64,000 nucleotides of DNA from Bryobacterales bacterium (GTDB lineage Bacteria; Acidobacteriota; Terriglobia; Bryobacterales; Bryobacteraceae), in the NCBI GenBank assembly GCA_020852175.1, contig JADZBH010000042.1:124001-188000 (forward strand). The letters run 5' to 3'. Of this stretch, positions 41,973 through 50,682 are shown piece after piece. The translations under genes were made by a program, and so were the position numbers. The notes under the pieces were generated by a model that worked only from the letters and a program-made list of their open reading frames with translations, ran no database searches and was not told where the DNA came from. The number at the start of each line of letters is the position of its first letter. The stretch's first letter is position 1.

Positions 41973-43217
41973 TCACTTTCGAAAGCTCATCTGCAACGAT
42001 CGCAGCGGCACTTTGATCCTCTCGCCGCCGCGCAACACATCCAACTGAACCGTATCGCCCGGCTTCGTCCGCAGGCGAAGGTAGAGTTCGGCCGTGTTGG
42101 CGTCCGGGTCCCTGTCGACGCCGTTGACGGCCACGATCACGTCTCCTACCGCGAGTTCGTGCGTCTTCATCAGCCGCGCCATGTCGGCCACCCGGCGCAC
42201 CATGCTGGCGAAGCTTTCCGCGGGCAGGTTCCGCTCGCGTTTCTCGGCTTCGGTCAGCGGCCGGTCGTCGAAGTAGACGCGCGGATCGACGCTCGATTGC
42301 CGCCAGCGGACGTCGGTCAGCCACCAGCGTAGGGGTAGTTGGATAGTGATCTCGCGTTCGGCTCCGCCGCGCTCCACCACCACCTTTACTTCGCGCGCCG
42401 CACGGTCCAGCATGTCGTGGGCATACTGCGCGTCGGCGAAGGTCCAGACACGCGCGCCGTTCCAGGAGCGAATCACGTCACCGGCCATCAGGCCGGCGGC
42501 CGCGGCCTCGCCGGCGGCCTGTTTCACCACCAGCCCCTTGGGTATGTCAAGCGTGATGCCGATCACCTTGAAGTCCGGCGAGCGCCACAGATGTTTCCGC
42601 TTGTCGAGCGTGCCGTCCAGTTGCCGGTGGATGTTCTGGTAATCGCCGATCAGATGGCATTCCACGCACTGGCCCTGGGCGAAGGTGCGCTGCACCAGCA
42701 ACGGATACTCGCGCGGAAATCTTGGCGCGGGCCTGGGCGTGGCGGACTTCCATTCGCCTTTCCTCCACTGGCCGTGCAACTCCAGCCCCTTGGCCAGCGC
42801 CAGTTCGAGCGAATCCAGGTTTAGATAGCTGTCCACGGCGGCCGAATCCCGGCCTCCGTAACGCGCGTAAATCTGTTCGTCGGCATTCATCAGGAAGAAG
42901 TAGAGCGGATTGTTACGGTCGTACTCGAACAGGTTCACGTCCACGTCGTCCATGCGGATGACGCGCACGCACACGTATTGCGACAGGAGCTTGCCGCGCG
43001 CTGAGTTTGCCGGTGACAGCACAACCTGTGCGTCAAAAACACGTCCGGCCGTTCAAGGCTCGCAGCGGTACTCGAGGAAAATCGGCTTGCCGGTAGCCTT
43101 GGCCTCCTTCAGCGCTTCCCGGTAGCTGGTCAGCCAATGAATCCCGTCGGAATCCTGCGCTCCCATCATCAGGGGGAAGACGGCCAAAGCGGCGAAGGCC
43201 CGCGACAAGTGGCTCAT
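41973..43217 (-). CDS. Candidate selenoprotein: exported thioredoxin-like protein with CxxU, CxxCH and two PDZ domains (in-frame TGA read as Sec55)
   Basis: Reading from the ATG at 43217 gives a signal peptide (AALAVFPLMMGAQ) and a thioredoxin-like start (WLTSYREALKEAKATGKPIF). The active-site segment is LEYRCEP, then TGA (43053-43055), then TAGRVFDAQVVL. The frame stays the same on both sides of the TGA and runs to a normal stop at 41973, total 414 residues with Sec at 55 and Cys at 52: CxxU, a selenocysteine form of the thioredoxin CxxC. A hairpin with GGU loop follows 26 nt later. Downstream lie a CVECH motif (184-188, possible heme site) and two PDZ domains (about 215-290 and 330-410). 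A conventional call would start at GTG 43022 and lose the active site. Gene order is receptor, this gene, DsbD-N-like gene. A sequencing error or pseudogene is the main alternative. Confidence 0.75.
43009..43052 (-). promoter_or_regulatory. Candidate bacterial SECIS hairpin downstream of in-frame UGA
   Basis: Read on the minus strand directly after the UGA. The upper stem is GCACA-GGT-TGTGC (43031 down to 43019), extended by GTCA/TGAC with one bulged base. A lower stem is possible between CCGGC (43045-43049) and GCCGG (43009-43013). The apical loop is GGU, as in the loop of the E. coli fdhF element (GGUC). The loop begins 26 nt after the UGA, within the spacing range I know for bacterial SECIS elements. 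Pairing was checked by eye; energy was not computed. Confidence 0.62.
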
Positions 43218-43263
43218 GGCCTGATTTTAGCAGGCGCCGCCGGAACGGCCATTTCGCGCAGGG

Positions 43264-45729
43264 CTAGAGCTTGCCCAGCCAGCGAATCCGCACGTTGAAC
43301 GCCCGTCCGGTGCCGCCGTAAAACTGAAGATAGTGGGACGAAGCGGTGTTGTTGTTCACCGTGTCGGGATTCAAGCGGTTGGTCAGGTTGTTGGCGCCGA
43401 AACGAAGCGCCCAACGGTTGCCGCGGAGCTGGAAACGCCGCTCAAAGTGCAGGTTCCATTCGAGGAAGTTGGGAAACCGCATCGCATTCACCGCGCCCGT
43501 CACGCCGCCCATCTCCGTACGCGAACTGAATGGAAAACCGGTGCGCGCGTCGAACATCGTGGCCACGGCCCAGTTCTTCATGGGCAGCGGCAGATAGGCC
43601 CAGGCGACAAACCGGTGCGGCGCATCCCAGGGCATGGGCCCGGCGTTGTTCAGCACGGCGATGGGGTCATCCACGTTCACGTCCACGACCGCGTTCGAGC
43701 GGGCGCGCGACCAGATGTAGCTGGCGCGCCATTCATACATGCGGCCAATGTTTTGTTTCAGGCTGACGGTGGCCGCCCGGTAGCTGTCCACGCGTTCGTT
43801 GGAAAGCACGAACAAGGCATCCATGATGCGTGCATTCAGCGGCCGGGCCCATTCCGGCGCCGGCTCGTCGCGGCCCGTAAGGCTGTTCAGGTAGGTGAAC
43901 CCGCGCGTGCCGTGGCGGTACAGCAGGTCGGCGCGCGCGGCGAAGCCGCCTGGGAAGTGGTGCTCGATGCCGGCGTTGGCCGTATTGCCGAACGGGCGGC
44001 GCAGCGGGCTGCCGGGCGCCTGAAACATGGTCAACGCGGGCCCCCGGCGCACCACCCCGTCGGGCGCGTAGTAGCTGGTGAGCGTCACCTGGTCGTCGGG
44101 CCGCGAAAACAGGCGCAGGCTGGTCGCATCGTAGACGCGCGCCACGCCGCCATACACCTTCGTATGCTCGCCCCAGGGCGGCGACCAGGCCACGCCCAGC
44201 CGCGGCGACGGGCTGTACCGGTGGAGCAACTGGTCCCAGTCCAGCCGCAGTCCGGCCTCCACCAGCAGATCCGTCCGGACGCGCCAGGAATCCTGCACGA
44301 ACAGCGCCGATTCGAGGTTGCCGAGTGAAAGCTGGCCATCGCCCGCATAGCGTGTCAGCAGCAGGGGCTGGCCCGATTCGTTGAAGTTCTCAAAGCCCGA
44401 GCGCTCCACGTTCTGCCAGTAGCGCACTCGGTGAAAATCCCAGCCCGCCTTCACCTGGTGCGTCCCCGCCGCCCGCCACGCCGGCAGAAACCCGTTCACC
44501 AGAAACTGGTCGCGCAAGCCGCGCCGGCGGGCGTCCACGTAGTGGTAACCGCGCTTGCCGTCAGGCGTGAATAGCAGCCGGCCCCAGCCCTGCGGAATCT
44601 CGCGGCCATAGGTGCGGTTGCCCGCGTAGCCAAACTCCAGCAGGCCGCGGCCGCCGAGATAGATCTGGTCCTTCACGCTCACGAAGGCCTGCCGCGAGCG
44701 GCGGTCGATGGTGGTTTCGCGCGGGTCTAGAAAAGTCAGCCCCGTGCGAGCGGCCGTCCACTGGTTCCACAAAAACGAGGTGTAGAGAATGTGCGAGGGC
44801 GTAATGTTGGTTTGCGTCGAAAAGAGGTTCCCCACGCGCACGCTCGGGTTGCGGTCCTCACCCTTGGGCAGCTCGCGGATGAACGTCTTCATGTACTGGA
44901 ACTCCAGGCTGTCGCTGAACCACATGCGGCCACGCAGGATAGGTCCGGAGACGTTCACGCGCGGCGTCCAGTCGCCGAGAGTCCAGCCCTTGCGATTCTC
45001 GAAACCAGGCACGAAATTGGTGGCCGAATAGCGCAGTTTGCCCGCCCCGCTGTCGGACTGCACGGCCAGCACGCCCGCCGAGCCGCGCCCGTATTCGGCG
45101 GGCAGCACGCCATTGGCGATCTCCACCGACTGCACGCTCTCCACGGTGAGCCGCGTTTCAAAACGCCCCGTCAGCGGGTCGTTCAGCAGAAAGCCATTCA
45201 GCGTGTACAGCGTCTGCTCCTCCGTGGCGCCGTTGATGTGCAGACCGCCCTTGTTGTCACGCGTCACGCCGGGCAGAATACGCAGGGCGGAGCGAAAGTC
45301 GTTCGTGTTCGGATAGGGAATGTTTTGCAGGTCCGCGCCGGACAGCGTTTGCTTGGGCGTGGTGGTGTCCATGTCGATGGTGAGCGGCGCGGCCCCGACG
45401 TCGATCGACTCCACCACCTCGCGCACGGGCTCCAGCGTAAAGGCGGCGTCGGTTCCGCCGGGTGCGATCTCCAACCGCGCGCCGCGCACCGGATAGAAGC
45501 CCGGGCGCTCGATGTCGAGTTGGTACACACCGGCGGCGGGTAATTCCAGGCGGAACCGCCCCTCGGCCCCGGTGAAGGTCTGCTGGGACGCGCCCCCTCC
45601 GGCGCGCACAATCAGCCGCGCCCCGGAAACCGGAGCGTTGGTGGCCGAACGCACTTGGCCCGATAATGGGACCTGTGCGTTCAGAGGCAACACCAGTCCC
45701 CAGCACGCAGCTACGAAGGCGAACCGCAC
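43264..45729 (-). CDS. TonB-dependent receptor-like outer membrane protein with N-terminal carboxypeptidase-regulatory-like domain
   Basis: An 821-residue outer membrane protein. After the signal peptide (FVAACWGLVLPLNAQ) comes a carboxypeptidase regulatory-like beta-sandwich (VPLSGQVRSATNAPVSGARL to about 105) and a plug domain (TLYTLNGFLLNDPLTGRFET, EIANGVLPAEYGRGSAGVLA). A barrel rich in alternating aromatic residues runs to the C-terminus. No clear TonB box is visible, as is common in acidobacterial members. The candidate selenoprotein gene starts 46 bp downstream on the same strand, so they may be cotranscribed. Substrate unknown. Confidence 0.88.
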   Translation of the reverse strand: MRFAFVAACWGLVLPLNAQVPLSGQVRSATNAPVSGARLIVRAGGGASQQTFTGAEGRFRLELPAAGVYQLDIERPGFYPVRGARLEIAPGGTDAAFTLEPVREVVESIDVGAAPLTIDMDTTTPKQTLSGADLQNIPYPNTNDFRSALRILPGVTRDNKGGLHINGATEEQTLYTLNGFLLNDPLTGRFETRLTVESVQSVEIANGVLPAEYGRGSAGVLAVQSDSGAGKLRYSATNFVPGFENRKGWTLGDWTPRVNVSGPILRGRMWFSDSLEFQYMKTFIRELPKGEDRNPSVRVGNLFSTQTNITPSHILYTSFLWNQWTAARTGLTFLDPRETTIDRRSRQAFVSVKDQIYLGGRGLLEFGYAGNRTYGREIPQGWGRLLFTPDGKRGYHYVDARRRGLRDQFLVNGFLPAWRAAGTHQVKAGWDFHRVRYWQNVERSGFENFNESGQPLLLTRYAGDGQLSLGNLESALFVQDSWRVRTDLLVEAGLRLDWDQLLHRYSPSPRLGVAWSPPWGEHTKVYGGVARVYDATSLRLFSRPDDQVTLTSYYAPDGVVRRGPALTMFQAPGSPLRRPFGNTANAGIEHHFPGGFAARADLLYRHGTRGFTYLNSLTGRDEPAPEWARPLNARIMDALFVLSNERVDSYRAATVSLKQNIGRMYEWRASYIWSRARSNAVVDVNVDDPIAVLNNAGPMPWDAPHRFVAWAYLPLPMKNWAVATMFDARTGFPFSSRTEMGGVTGAVNAMRFPNFLEWNLHFERRFQLRGNRWALRFGANNLTNRLNPDTVNNNTASSHYLQFYGGTGRAFNVRIRWLGKL

Positions 45730-45780
45730 CCTTTCCCTCCAGACTCCTTCGAACCAGAAATCTTACCACTCGTTCATCTC

Positions 45781-46776
45781 ATGTTCGCCACCCCTGATTG
45801 GAGCGCCGCCCGGAAGGCCCTGGCCCGCTGGTACCGGCAGGCCCAACGCGACCTGCCCTGGCGGCGTACCGCGGAGCCCTACCCGGTGTGGGTCAGTGAA
45901 GTAATGCTACAGCAAACCCGCGTGGCCGCCGCCCTGCCCTACTACCAGCGATTCCTGGAGCGCTTTCCCACGGTGGAGGCGCTGGCCGCCGCGCCCGAAC
46001 AGGATCTGCTGGCCGCCTGGAGCGGCCTGGGCTACTATTCGCGCGCCCGCAACATGCAAAAAGCCGCGCGGCAGGTGGTGGCGCAGGGCGGCTTTCCTCG
46101 GGGCTTCGCGGAGTTGCGCGCGCTGGCCGGCATTGGCGACTACACCGCCGCCGCCATCGCCAGCATCTGTTTCGGCCTGCCCCATGCCGTGCTGGACGGC
46201 AATGTCATCCGGGTGCTGGCGCGCCTGCTGGCCGACCCCGGCGATACCGGCTCAACCAGAACACGCCGCCGCCTGGCCGCCGCCGCGCAGGAGTTTCTCG
46301 ACTGCCACAGCCCCGCCGCGCATAATCAGGCACTCATGGAACTCGGCGCCCTGGTCTGTCTCCCCCGCCAGCCGGACTGCCCGCGTTGCCCCCTGCGCCC
46401 CCACTGCAGCGCCCACGCCGAAGGCCGCGTGCTCGAATTTCCCGTGAAGCTGCGCAAACAGGAAAAGGTGGAGGTGGCGCTCAACGTGCTGCTGGTGGAG
46501 CGCGCGGGCAAACTACTCTTGTGGCAGCGCCCGGCCGGTGAAGGACGCATGGCGGGTTTTTGGGAGCTGCCTTCGGACAGCGCCCTTCCCGGCGCCATCG
46601 TTCATGAAGAACTTCGCCGGTTCCGCCACACGATCACACACCACCACCACACCGTGTGCGTATTTCGCGCCTCGATCGCGCGTGCGCCGCGTGGCTTTGT
46701 GTGGGTGGCGCGCCCCCGCGTGGATAAGTTGCCGCTCAGCACCATCGCACGGAAGGCTCTGGGCGATGCGCCGTAG
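45781..46776 (+). CDS. mutY: A/G-specific adenine glycosylase
   Basis: A 331-residue base-excision repair enzyme removing adenine opposite 8-oxoguanine. The sequence shows YPVWVSEVMLQQTRVAAALP, the helix-hairpin-helix LAGIGDYTAAAIASI and catalytic Asp region VLDGNVIRVLARLL. The 4Fe-4S ligand pattern C-x6-C-x2-C-x5-C (CLPRQPDCPRCPLRPHC) is intact. A short C-terminal NUDIX-like domain (LLLWQRPAGEGRMAGFWELP) recognises 8-oxoG. It diverges from the receptor gene across 51 bp. Confidence 0.95.
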   Translation: MFATPDWSAARKALARWYRQAQRDLPWRRTAEPYPVWVSEVMLQQTRVAAALPYYQRFLERFPTVEALAAAPEQDLLAAWSGLGYYSRARNMQKAARQVVAQGGFPRGFAELRALAGIGDYTAAAIASICFGLPHAVLDGNVIRVLARLLADPGDTGSTRTRRRLAAAAQEFLDCHSPAAHNQALMELGALVCLPRQPDCPRCPLRPHCSAHAEGRVLEFPVKLRKQEKVEVALNVLLVERAGKLLLWQRPAGEGRMAGFWELPSDSALPGAIVHEELRRFRHTITHHHHTVCVFRASIARAPRGFVWVARPRVDKLPLSTIARKALGDAP

Positions 46777-46865
46777 GGTTGCAGGTTCACCCGTAGGCGC
46801 CCAAATTTACACTTTTTGCTCTGGATTCTTGAGTAGACTGGCAAGAGAGTTGGGTTCAACAAAGA

Positions 46866-48215
46866 ATGAAGGCTAGAAATCACAAGAGACTCATTTTGTG
46901 CGGCCGCATCGCGGCTGTACTGGGCGTGGTGCCAATATTAATGCTGGGACATCCGGACGGCCCCGACCCGAGAAATACAGGCGCTCCGGGCGACCGGACG
47001 TGCGCGCAAGCGAACTGCCATGTGGGAGCCGGGAACCCGACCGCCGGCAGCGGCGTGGAAATCAGCTTCCCCGGCGGGCTCACCTACTCGCCCGGCGTGA
47101 AGCAGACTATCACCGTACGGGTGACCGAAAGCGCCAATCGCTACGGCTTCCAGGCCACGGCCCGTTTGGGTTCCAACCTTTCCAATGGACAGGCGGGCGA
47201 CTTCGCCGCCACCGACGCGGGCGTACAGGTGCTGTGCGAGGACGGCCGCCTGAAAACCGGCGCCTGCAACCCCGCCACGCCCGTACAGTTCGCCGAGCAG
47301 ACTCTAGCCGGAAGCGCGAACAACTCCTGGAGCTTCGATTGGACCCCGCCCGCCACCGACGCAGGCACGATCAATTTCTACGTCGCCGCCAACGCCGCCA
47401 ACGGCAACGGCAACAATTCGGGTGACCGCATCTTCACGCGGTCCTACACACTCACTCCGGCTGTCTCGGCTCCCCCGCCCGGCATCCGCGCCGAACAACC
47501 CGTGCTGCAAGCCTTCCTGGGCGGACAGCGCCTGTCGCCCGGCACCTGGCTGGAGATCTATGGCACGAACCTGGCCACGGCGGCCAAGGACTGGGGCGGC
47601 CTGTTCACCGATAACGTCACCAGGGCGCCTGCCTCAATCGACGGCGTCAGCGTCGCCATCGACGGCAAGCCAGCCGCCATGTACTTCATCAGTCCGAACC
47701 AGATCAACGTGCAGGCGCCGGACACGATCGGCCTGGGTCCGGTGTCCGTCGAGGTGACCACGCCCGGCGGCAAGGCCACGGCCACCGCCACGGCCACCGC
47801 CGTTTCTCCGGCCATGCTCACCACGCCGTCGTTCAAGGTGAACGGCAAGCAGTACATCGCGGCGCTTCATCAGGACGGTGTTTTCGTCGGGCCCGCGGGC
47901 CTCATCGCCGGCGCCAACTTCCGTCCGGCCAAGCCTGGCGATGTCATCACAATTTATACGGTCGGCTGCGGCGCCACCGAACCGGCCAGCCCTTCCGGCG
48001 TGGTCGTTTCCGGACTGCGCACGCCGAAAGCCGCGGCCCGCGTCACCATCGGCCAGGCCGCTGCCCAGGCGGCGGTGGCAATGTCGCCCGGCTCCATTGG
48101 GCTGTGCCAGGTGAACGCAACGATTCCCAACGTTTCCAACGGCGACCAGCCGATTGAGCTTACGCTCGACGGCACGCCCACTGGGCAAGGACTGCAAATC
48201 ACGGTCCAACAATAA
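46866..48215 (+). CDS. Exported protein: Reeler/anchor-V-like domain plus Solibacter C-terminal domain (TIGR03437)
   Basis: 449 residues with an N-terminal membrane/signal segment (IAAVLGVVPILMLGHP). Next comes CAQANCHVG, a C-x4-CH pattern like an atypical heme site, then a beta-sandwich domain (GGLTYSPGVKQTITVRVTES, RYGFQATARLGSN). From about residue 205 the TIGR03437 domain is clear (WLEIYGTNLATAAKDW, YFISPNQINVQAPDTIGLGP, GDVITIYTVGCGATEPASP). First of three such genes in a row. Role unknown; likely surface-exposed. Confidence 0.82.
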   Translation: MKARNHKRLILCGRIAAVLGVVPILMLGHPDGPDPRNTGAPGDRTCAQANCHVGAGNPTAGSGVEISFPGGLTYSPGVKQTITVRVTESANRYGFQATARLGSNLSNGQAGDFAATDAGVQVLCEDGRLKTGACNPATPVQFAEQTLAGSANNSWSFDWTPPATDAGTINFYVAANAANGNGNNSGDRIFTRSYTLTPAVSAPPPGIRAEQPVLQAFLGGQRLSPGTWLEIYGTNLATAAKDWGGLFTDNVTRAPASIDGVSVAIDGKPAAMYFISPNQINVQAPDTIGLGPVSVEVTTPGGKATATATATAVSPAMLTTPSFKVNGKQYIAALHQDGVFVGPAGLIAGANFRPAKPGDVITIYTVGCGATEPASPSGVVVSGLRTPKAAARVTIGQAAAQAAVAMSPGSIGLCQVNATIPNVSNGDQPIELTLDGTPTGQGLQITVQQ

Positions 48216-48276
48216 AACCAGCCCCGGCAGCCGCGTTGCGCCGGGCGTCCTACCATCGCGAGAGAAGGGGTCCTCT

Positions 48277-49644
48277 ATGTTGAACCGTTTCCAACGGGCG
48301 CTATTCGTGTGTTCGCTGGCTTCGCTGCCGGCCATGATCTATGGATTCAGCAACGGTCCCGTGCCGGGCCGTACGGGAGCCGCCGCCGATGGCGGTCTGG
48401 ATTGCGCGGCCTGCCACCGCACCTTCGCTCCGGCCAACAGCGACCCTCGCGGCTCGCTCCGCATCGAAGCCGGACCCTATACTCCCGGCGTGGCGCAAAC
48501 CATCCGCGTGCTGCTCTCCCACCCCGAGGCCCAGCGCTGGGGCTTTCAGATCACGGCCCGCCTGGCGTCGGACGAAACCAAGCCTGCCGGCAAGTTCACT
48601 CAGCTCGATGGCTTCCGCGTCGTCTGCGGCGGCGGCGCGCCCGAAGGGAACTGCGGCACAAACCCGGAATTCCTGGATCACACACGGCCCACCACCTTCG
48701 CCGGCCAGACCGGCGGGGCCGTATGGACGCTGGAATGGACGCCGCCCGCCACCGCTTCGGGCGAGGTTGTGTTTTTTGCCGCCGGCAACGCCGCCAACGG
48801 CAACAACAACAACCAGGGCGACCATATCTATACCACCAGCACACGCATCGCCGAACGAGCGCCCTGCAACCTCACCACGACTCCGTCGATCACCGCCGCC
48901 CGGAACGGCGCCTCGTTCCGCGACACGGGCTTCGCGCTGAACACCATGGTGTCGCTCGGCGGCACCGGCTTTCAGGAGGCGGGCGGAACGCGCTCCGTCT
49001 CGGCGCTCGACATCGTCGGCGGCCGTTTCCCCACTGAGTTGGGCTGCATCGCCGTGGAAATCGACGGCAAACGCGCTCCCATCACTTACGTGGACGCCAA
49101 CCAGATCAATGTTCAGGTTCCGACCACCATCGCGCTCGGCGACGTCGGCGTGCGCCTGCTACTGAACCCGGGCACGGCCAACGAACGCCGCGGCCGCGAC
49201 TTCACCATCAAGCTCGAAAACGCCGCCCCGGCCCTGTTCCGCTTCCTGCCCACCAGCTCCATTGCGGCCATCTTCCCGGCCACCGGAGCGCCTGCCGCCG
49301 ACCCGGCCCAGGTGCCCAACGCCGTGAAGCCCAAAATCGGCGACATCGTCAGCCTGTTCGCCACCGGCCTGGGCGTTTCCGAGCCCGTCTATCTGGCGGC
49401 GGAAATCACGCCACTAACCGCTCAGCCACGCGCCCGCGATCAGGTGACGGTGGAGTTCAACGGCGTGGCCATGAGCACGGCCGACGTGCTCTACGTCGGA
49501 CTCACGCCGGGTTCCATCACGGGGCTATGGCAGATCAACCTGCGCGTTCCGGCGACGGCCACGCCCGGGCAGAACAACACCGTCGTGTTGCGCATGGGCA
49601 GTCTGTCCTCGCAGCCCGGGGTTACACTGCCTGTCGGTCAGTAG
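48277..49644 (+). CDS. Exported protein: CxxCH plus Reeler/anchor-V-like domain plus TIGR03437 domain
   Basis: 455 residues starting at 48277, where AGAAGGGG lies 7 nt upstream. A signal peptide (ALFVCSLASLPAMIYG) is followed by LDCAACHRTF, a true CxxCH cytochrome c-type heme motif, then a beta-sandwich (GPYTPGVAQTIRVLLSHPEA, RWGFQITARLASDE). The TIGR03437 domain spans about residue 230 to the end (YVDANQINVQVPTTIALGDV, IVSLFATGLGVSEPVYLA, YVGLTPGSITGLWQINLRVP). It parallels the preceding gene in architecture, so the pair arose by duplication and has diverged. Confidence 0.84.
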   Translation: MLNRFQRALFVCSLASLPAMIYGFSNGPVPGRTGAAADGGLDCAACHRTFAPANSDPRGSLRIEAGPYTPGVAQTIRVLLSHPEAQRWGFQITARLASDETKPAGKFTQLDGFRVVCGGGAPEGNCGTNPEFLDHTRPTTFAGQTGGAVWTLEWTPPATASGEVVFFAAGNAANGNNNNQGDHIYTTSTRIAERAPCNLTTTPSITAARNGASFRDTGFALNTMVSLGGTGFQEAGGTRSVSALDIVGGRFPTELGCIAVEIDGKRAPITYVDANQINVQVPTTIALGDVGVRLLLNPGTANERRGRDFTIKLENAAPALFRFLPTSSIAAIFPATGAPAADPAQVPNAVKPKIGDIVSLFATGLGVSEPVYLAAEITPLTAQPRARDQVTVEFNGVAMSTADVLYVGLTPGSITGLWQINLRVPATATPGQNNTVVLRMGSLSSQPGVTLPVGQ

Positions 49645-49792
49645 GAGAAGGCGGTGACAAGGGGAGGCGCGGCGCACGCTTCCCCTTGCAATACAGTTGT
49701 TTACAGGAATTTTCCCATGTATTTCAGGCTGGCATTTTTGTTCTGACGCCGTACAATGGGAATTGAAGGGCATTGCCTCTTCCCACCTCCTC

Positions 49793-50608
49793 ATGCGGCC
49801 CACCTGTGCCGCGGTGAGTTTGGCGCTGCTGTTCTGCGGCGCCGCTCCGCTGATGGCCGCCGCGCCCCGCTATACCGCCTCCAGTATTGTCAACGCTGCC
49901 TCCGGCGTCTCTTCCATCCTTGCGCCGAACGGCTTGGCCACCATCCATGGCACGGACCTTTCAGGCCTCACCCAAGCGCTTTCGGCCAGTGATCTTCGCG
50001 GCGATCAGTTACCTTACACGCTGCATGGGACCGGCGTGGGCGTGGTGGTGAGCGGTTTGCGCGCCCATGTGGTGTATGTGTCGCCCTCGCAGGTGAATTT
50101 TCTGGTGCCCGCTCTGCTGCAACCGGGCCCTGCGACGGTTGTGCTGACACGGTTGGGCGTCAGCGGCGATGCCGTGAAAGTTTTGATCGCCGGGTGCTCG
50201 CCGGGGCTGTTCCTGCTGAAACCGGGCCTAGCCGTGGCCACGCGCGCCGATGGAAGCGTCCTGACGGAAGCAGCGCCGGCGCATCCCGGCGAAGTCGTCG
50301 TTCTGTATGCCACCGGCCTTGGCCAAACCGCGCCGCCCTTGGGCCATGGAGAACGGGCGCGAACGGCGGCATGGCTGGCCCGTCGCGCGGAATTCGCCGT
50401 GGTGTTGGACGGCCGCACTCTGACCGCCGAAGTGCTCTACGCGGGGGTGACCCCGGGTTTCGGCGGCCTCTACCAGGTGAACCTGCGCCTGCCCGAACGA
50501 ACCGGCCCCAACCCGGAGATCCTCCTGCTGTGCGGCGATACGGCCTCGCCCGCCGGCGTGCGGCTTCCCGTGGGAACCTTGCCGGGGCCGGACGCGTCCA
50601 CGCAGTAG
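49793..50608 (+). CDS. Exported TIGR03437-domain protein, domain alone
   Basis: 271 residues; the ATG at 49793 gives a good signal peptide (CAAVSLALLFCGAAPLMAA). Nearly the whole mature chain is the Solibacter C-terminal domain (SSILAPNGLATIHGTDLSGL, VVYVSPSQVNFLVPALLQPG, EVVVLYATGLGQTAPPL, YAGVTPGFGGLYQVNLRLPE). It lacks the heme-like and Reeler-like front part of its two upstream paralogues. Its TAG stop is inside a 28-bp tandem repeat. Confidence 0.85.
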   Translation: MRPTCAAVSLALLFCGAAPLMAAAPRYTASSIVNAASGVSSILAPNGLATIHGTDLSGLTQALSASDLRGDQLPYTLHGTGVGVVVSGLRAHVVYVSPSQVNFLVPALLQPGPATVVLTRLGVSGDAVKVLIAGCSPGLFLLKPGLAVATRADGSVLTEAAPAHPGEVVVLYATGLGQTAPPLGHGERARTAAWLARRAEFAVVLDGRTLTAEVLYAGVTPGFGGLYQVNLRLPERTGPNPEILLLCGDTASPAGVRLPVGTLPGPDASTQ

Positions 50609-50660
50609 ACCTGCGCGACACGCGCCCGCGCTGTAGACCGGCGCGACACGCGCCCGCGCT
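50605..50660. repeat. 28-bp tandem repeat overlapping a stop codon
   Basis: Two adjacent 28-bp copies (50605-50632 and 50633-50660) differ at one base, and a third copy begins at 50661 (GTAGA). The core contains the palindrome GCGCG-ACA-CGCGC. The TAG of the upstream gene lies at the head of the first copy. It occupies most of the gap to the next gene. Confidence 0.9.
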
Positions 50661-50682
50661 GTAGAATTGTAACGAGGTGTCC

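Noticed and set aside
42664..42666. Treating CVECH (residues 184-188) of the candidate selenoprotein as a proven cytochrome site
   Set aside because: A single CxxCH with no distal Met or His context is only suggestive; heme binding is left as a possibility.
41973..43022. Shorter PDZ protein starting at GTG 43022
   Set aside because: It begins in the middle of a thioredoxin-like domain, has no signal peptide and no ribosome binding site, while the upstream part in the same frame supplies all of these once the TGA is read through.
43053..43055. TGA as an ordinary nonsense mutation making a pseudogene
   Set aside because: The frame on both sides is intact, codon use is normal, the TGA is at a redox-active position preceded by Cys at CxxU spacing, and a SECIS-like hairpin follows. 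It remains the main alternative until sel genes are checked.
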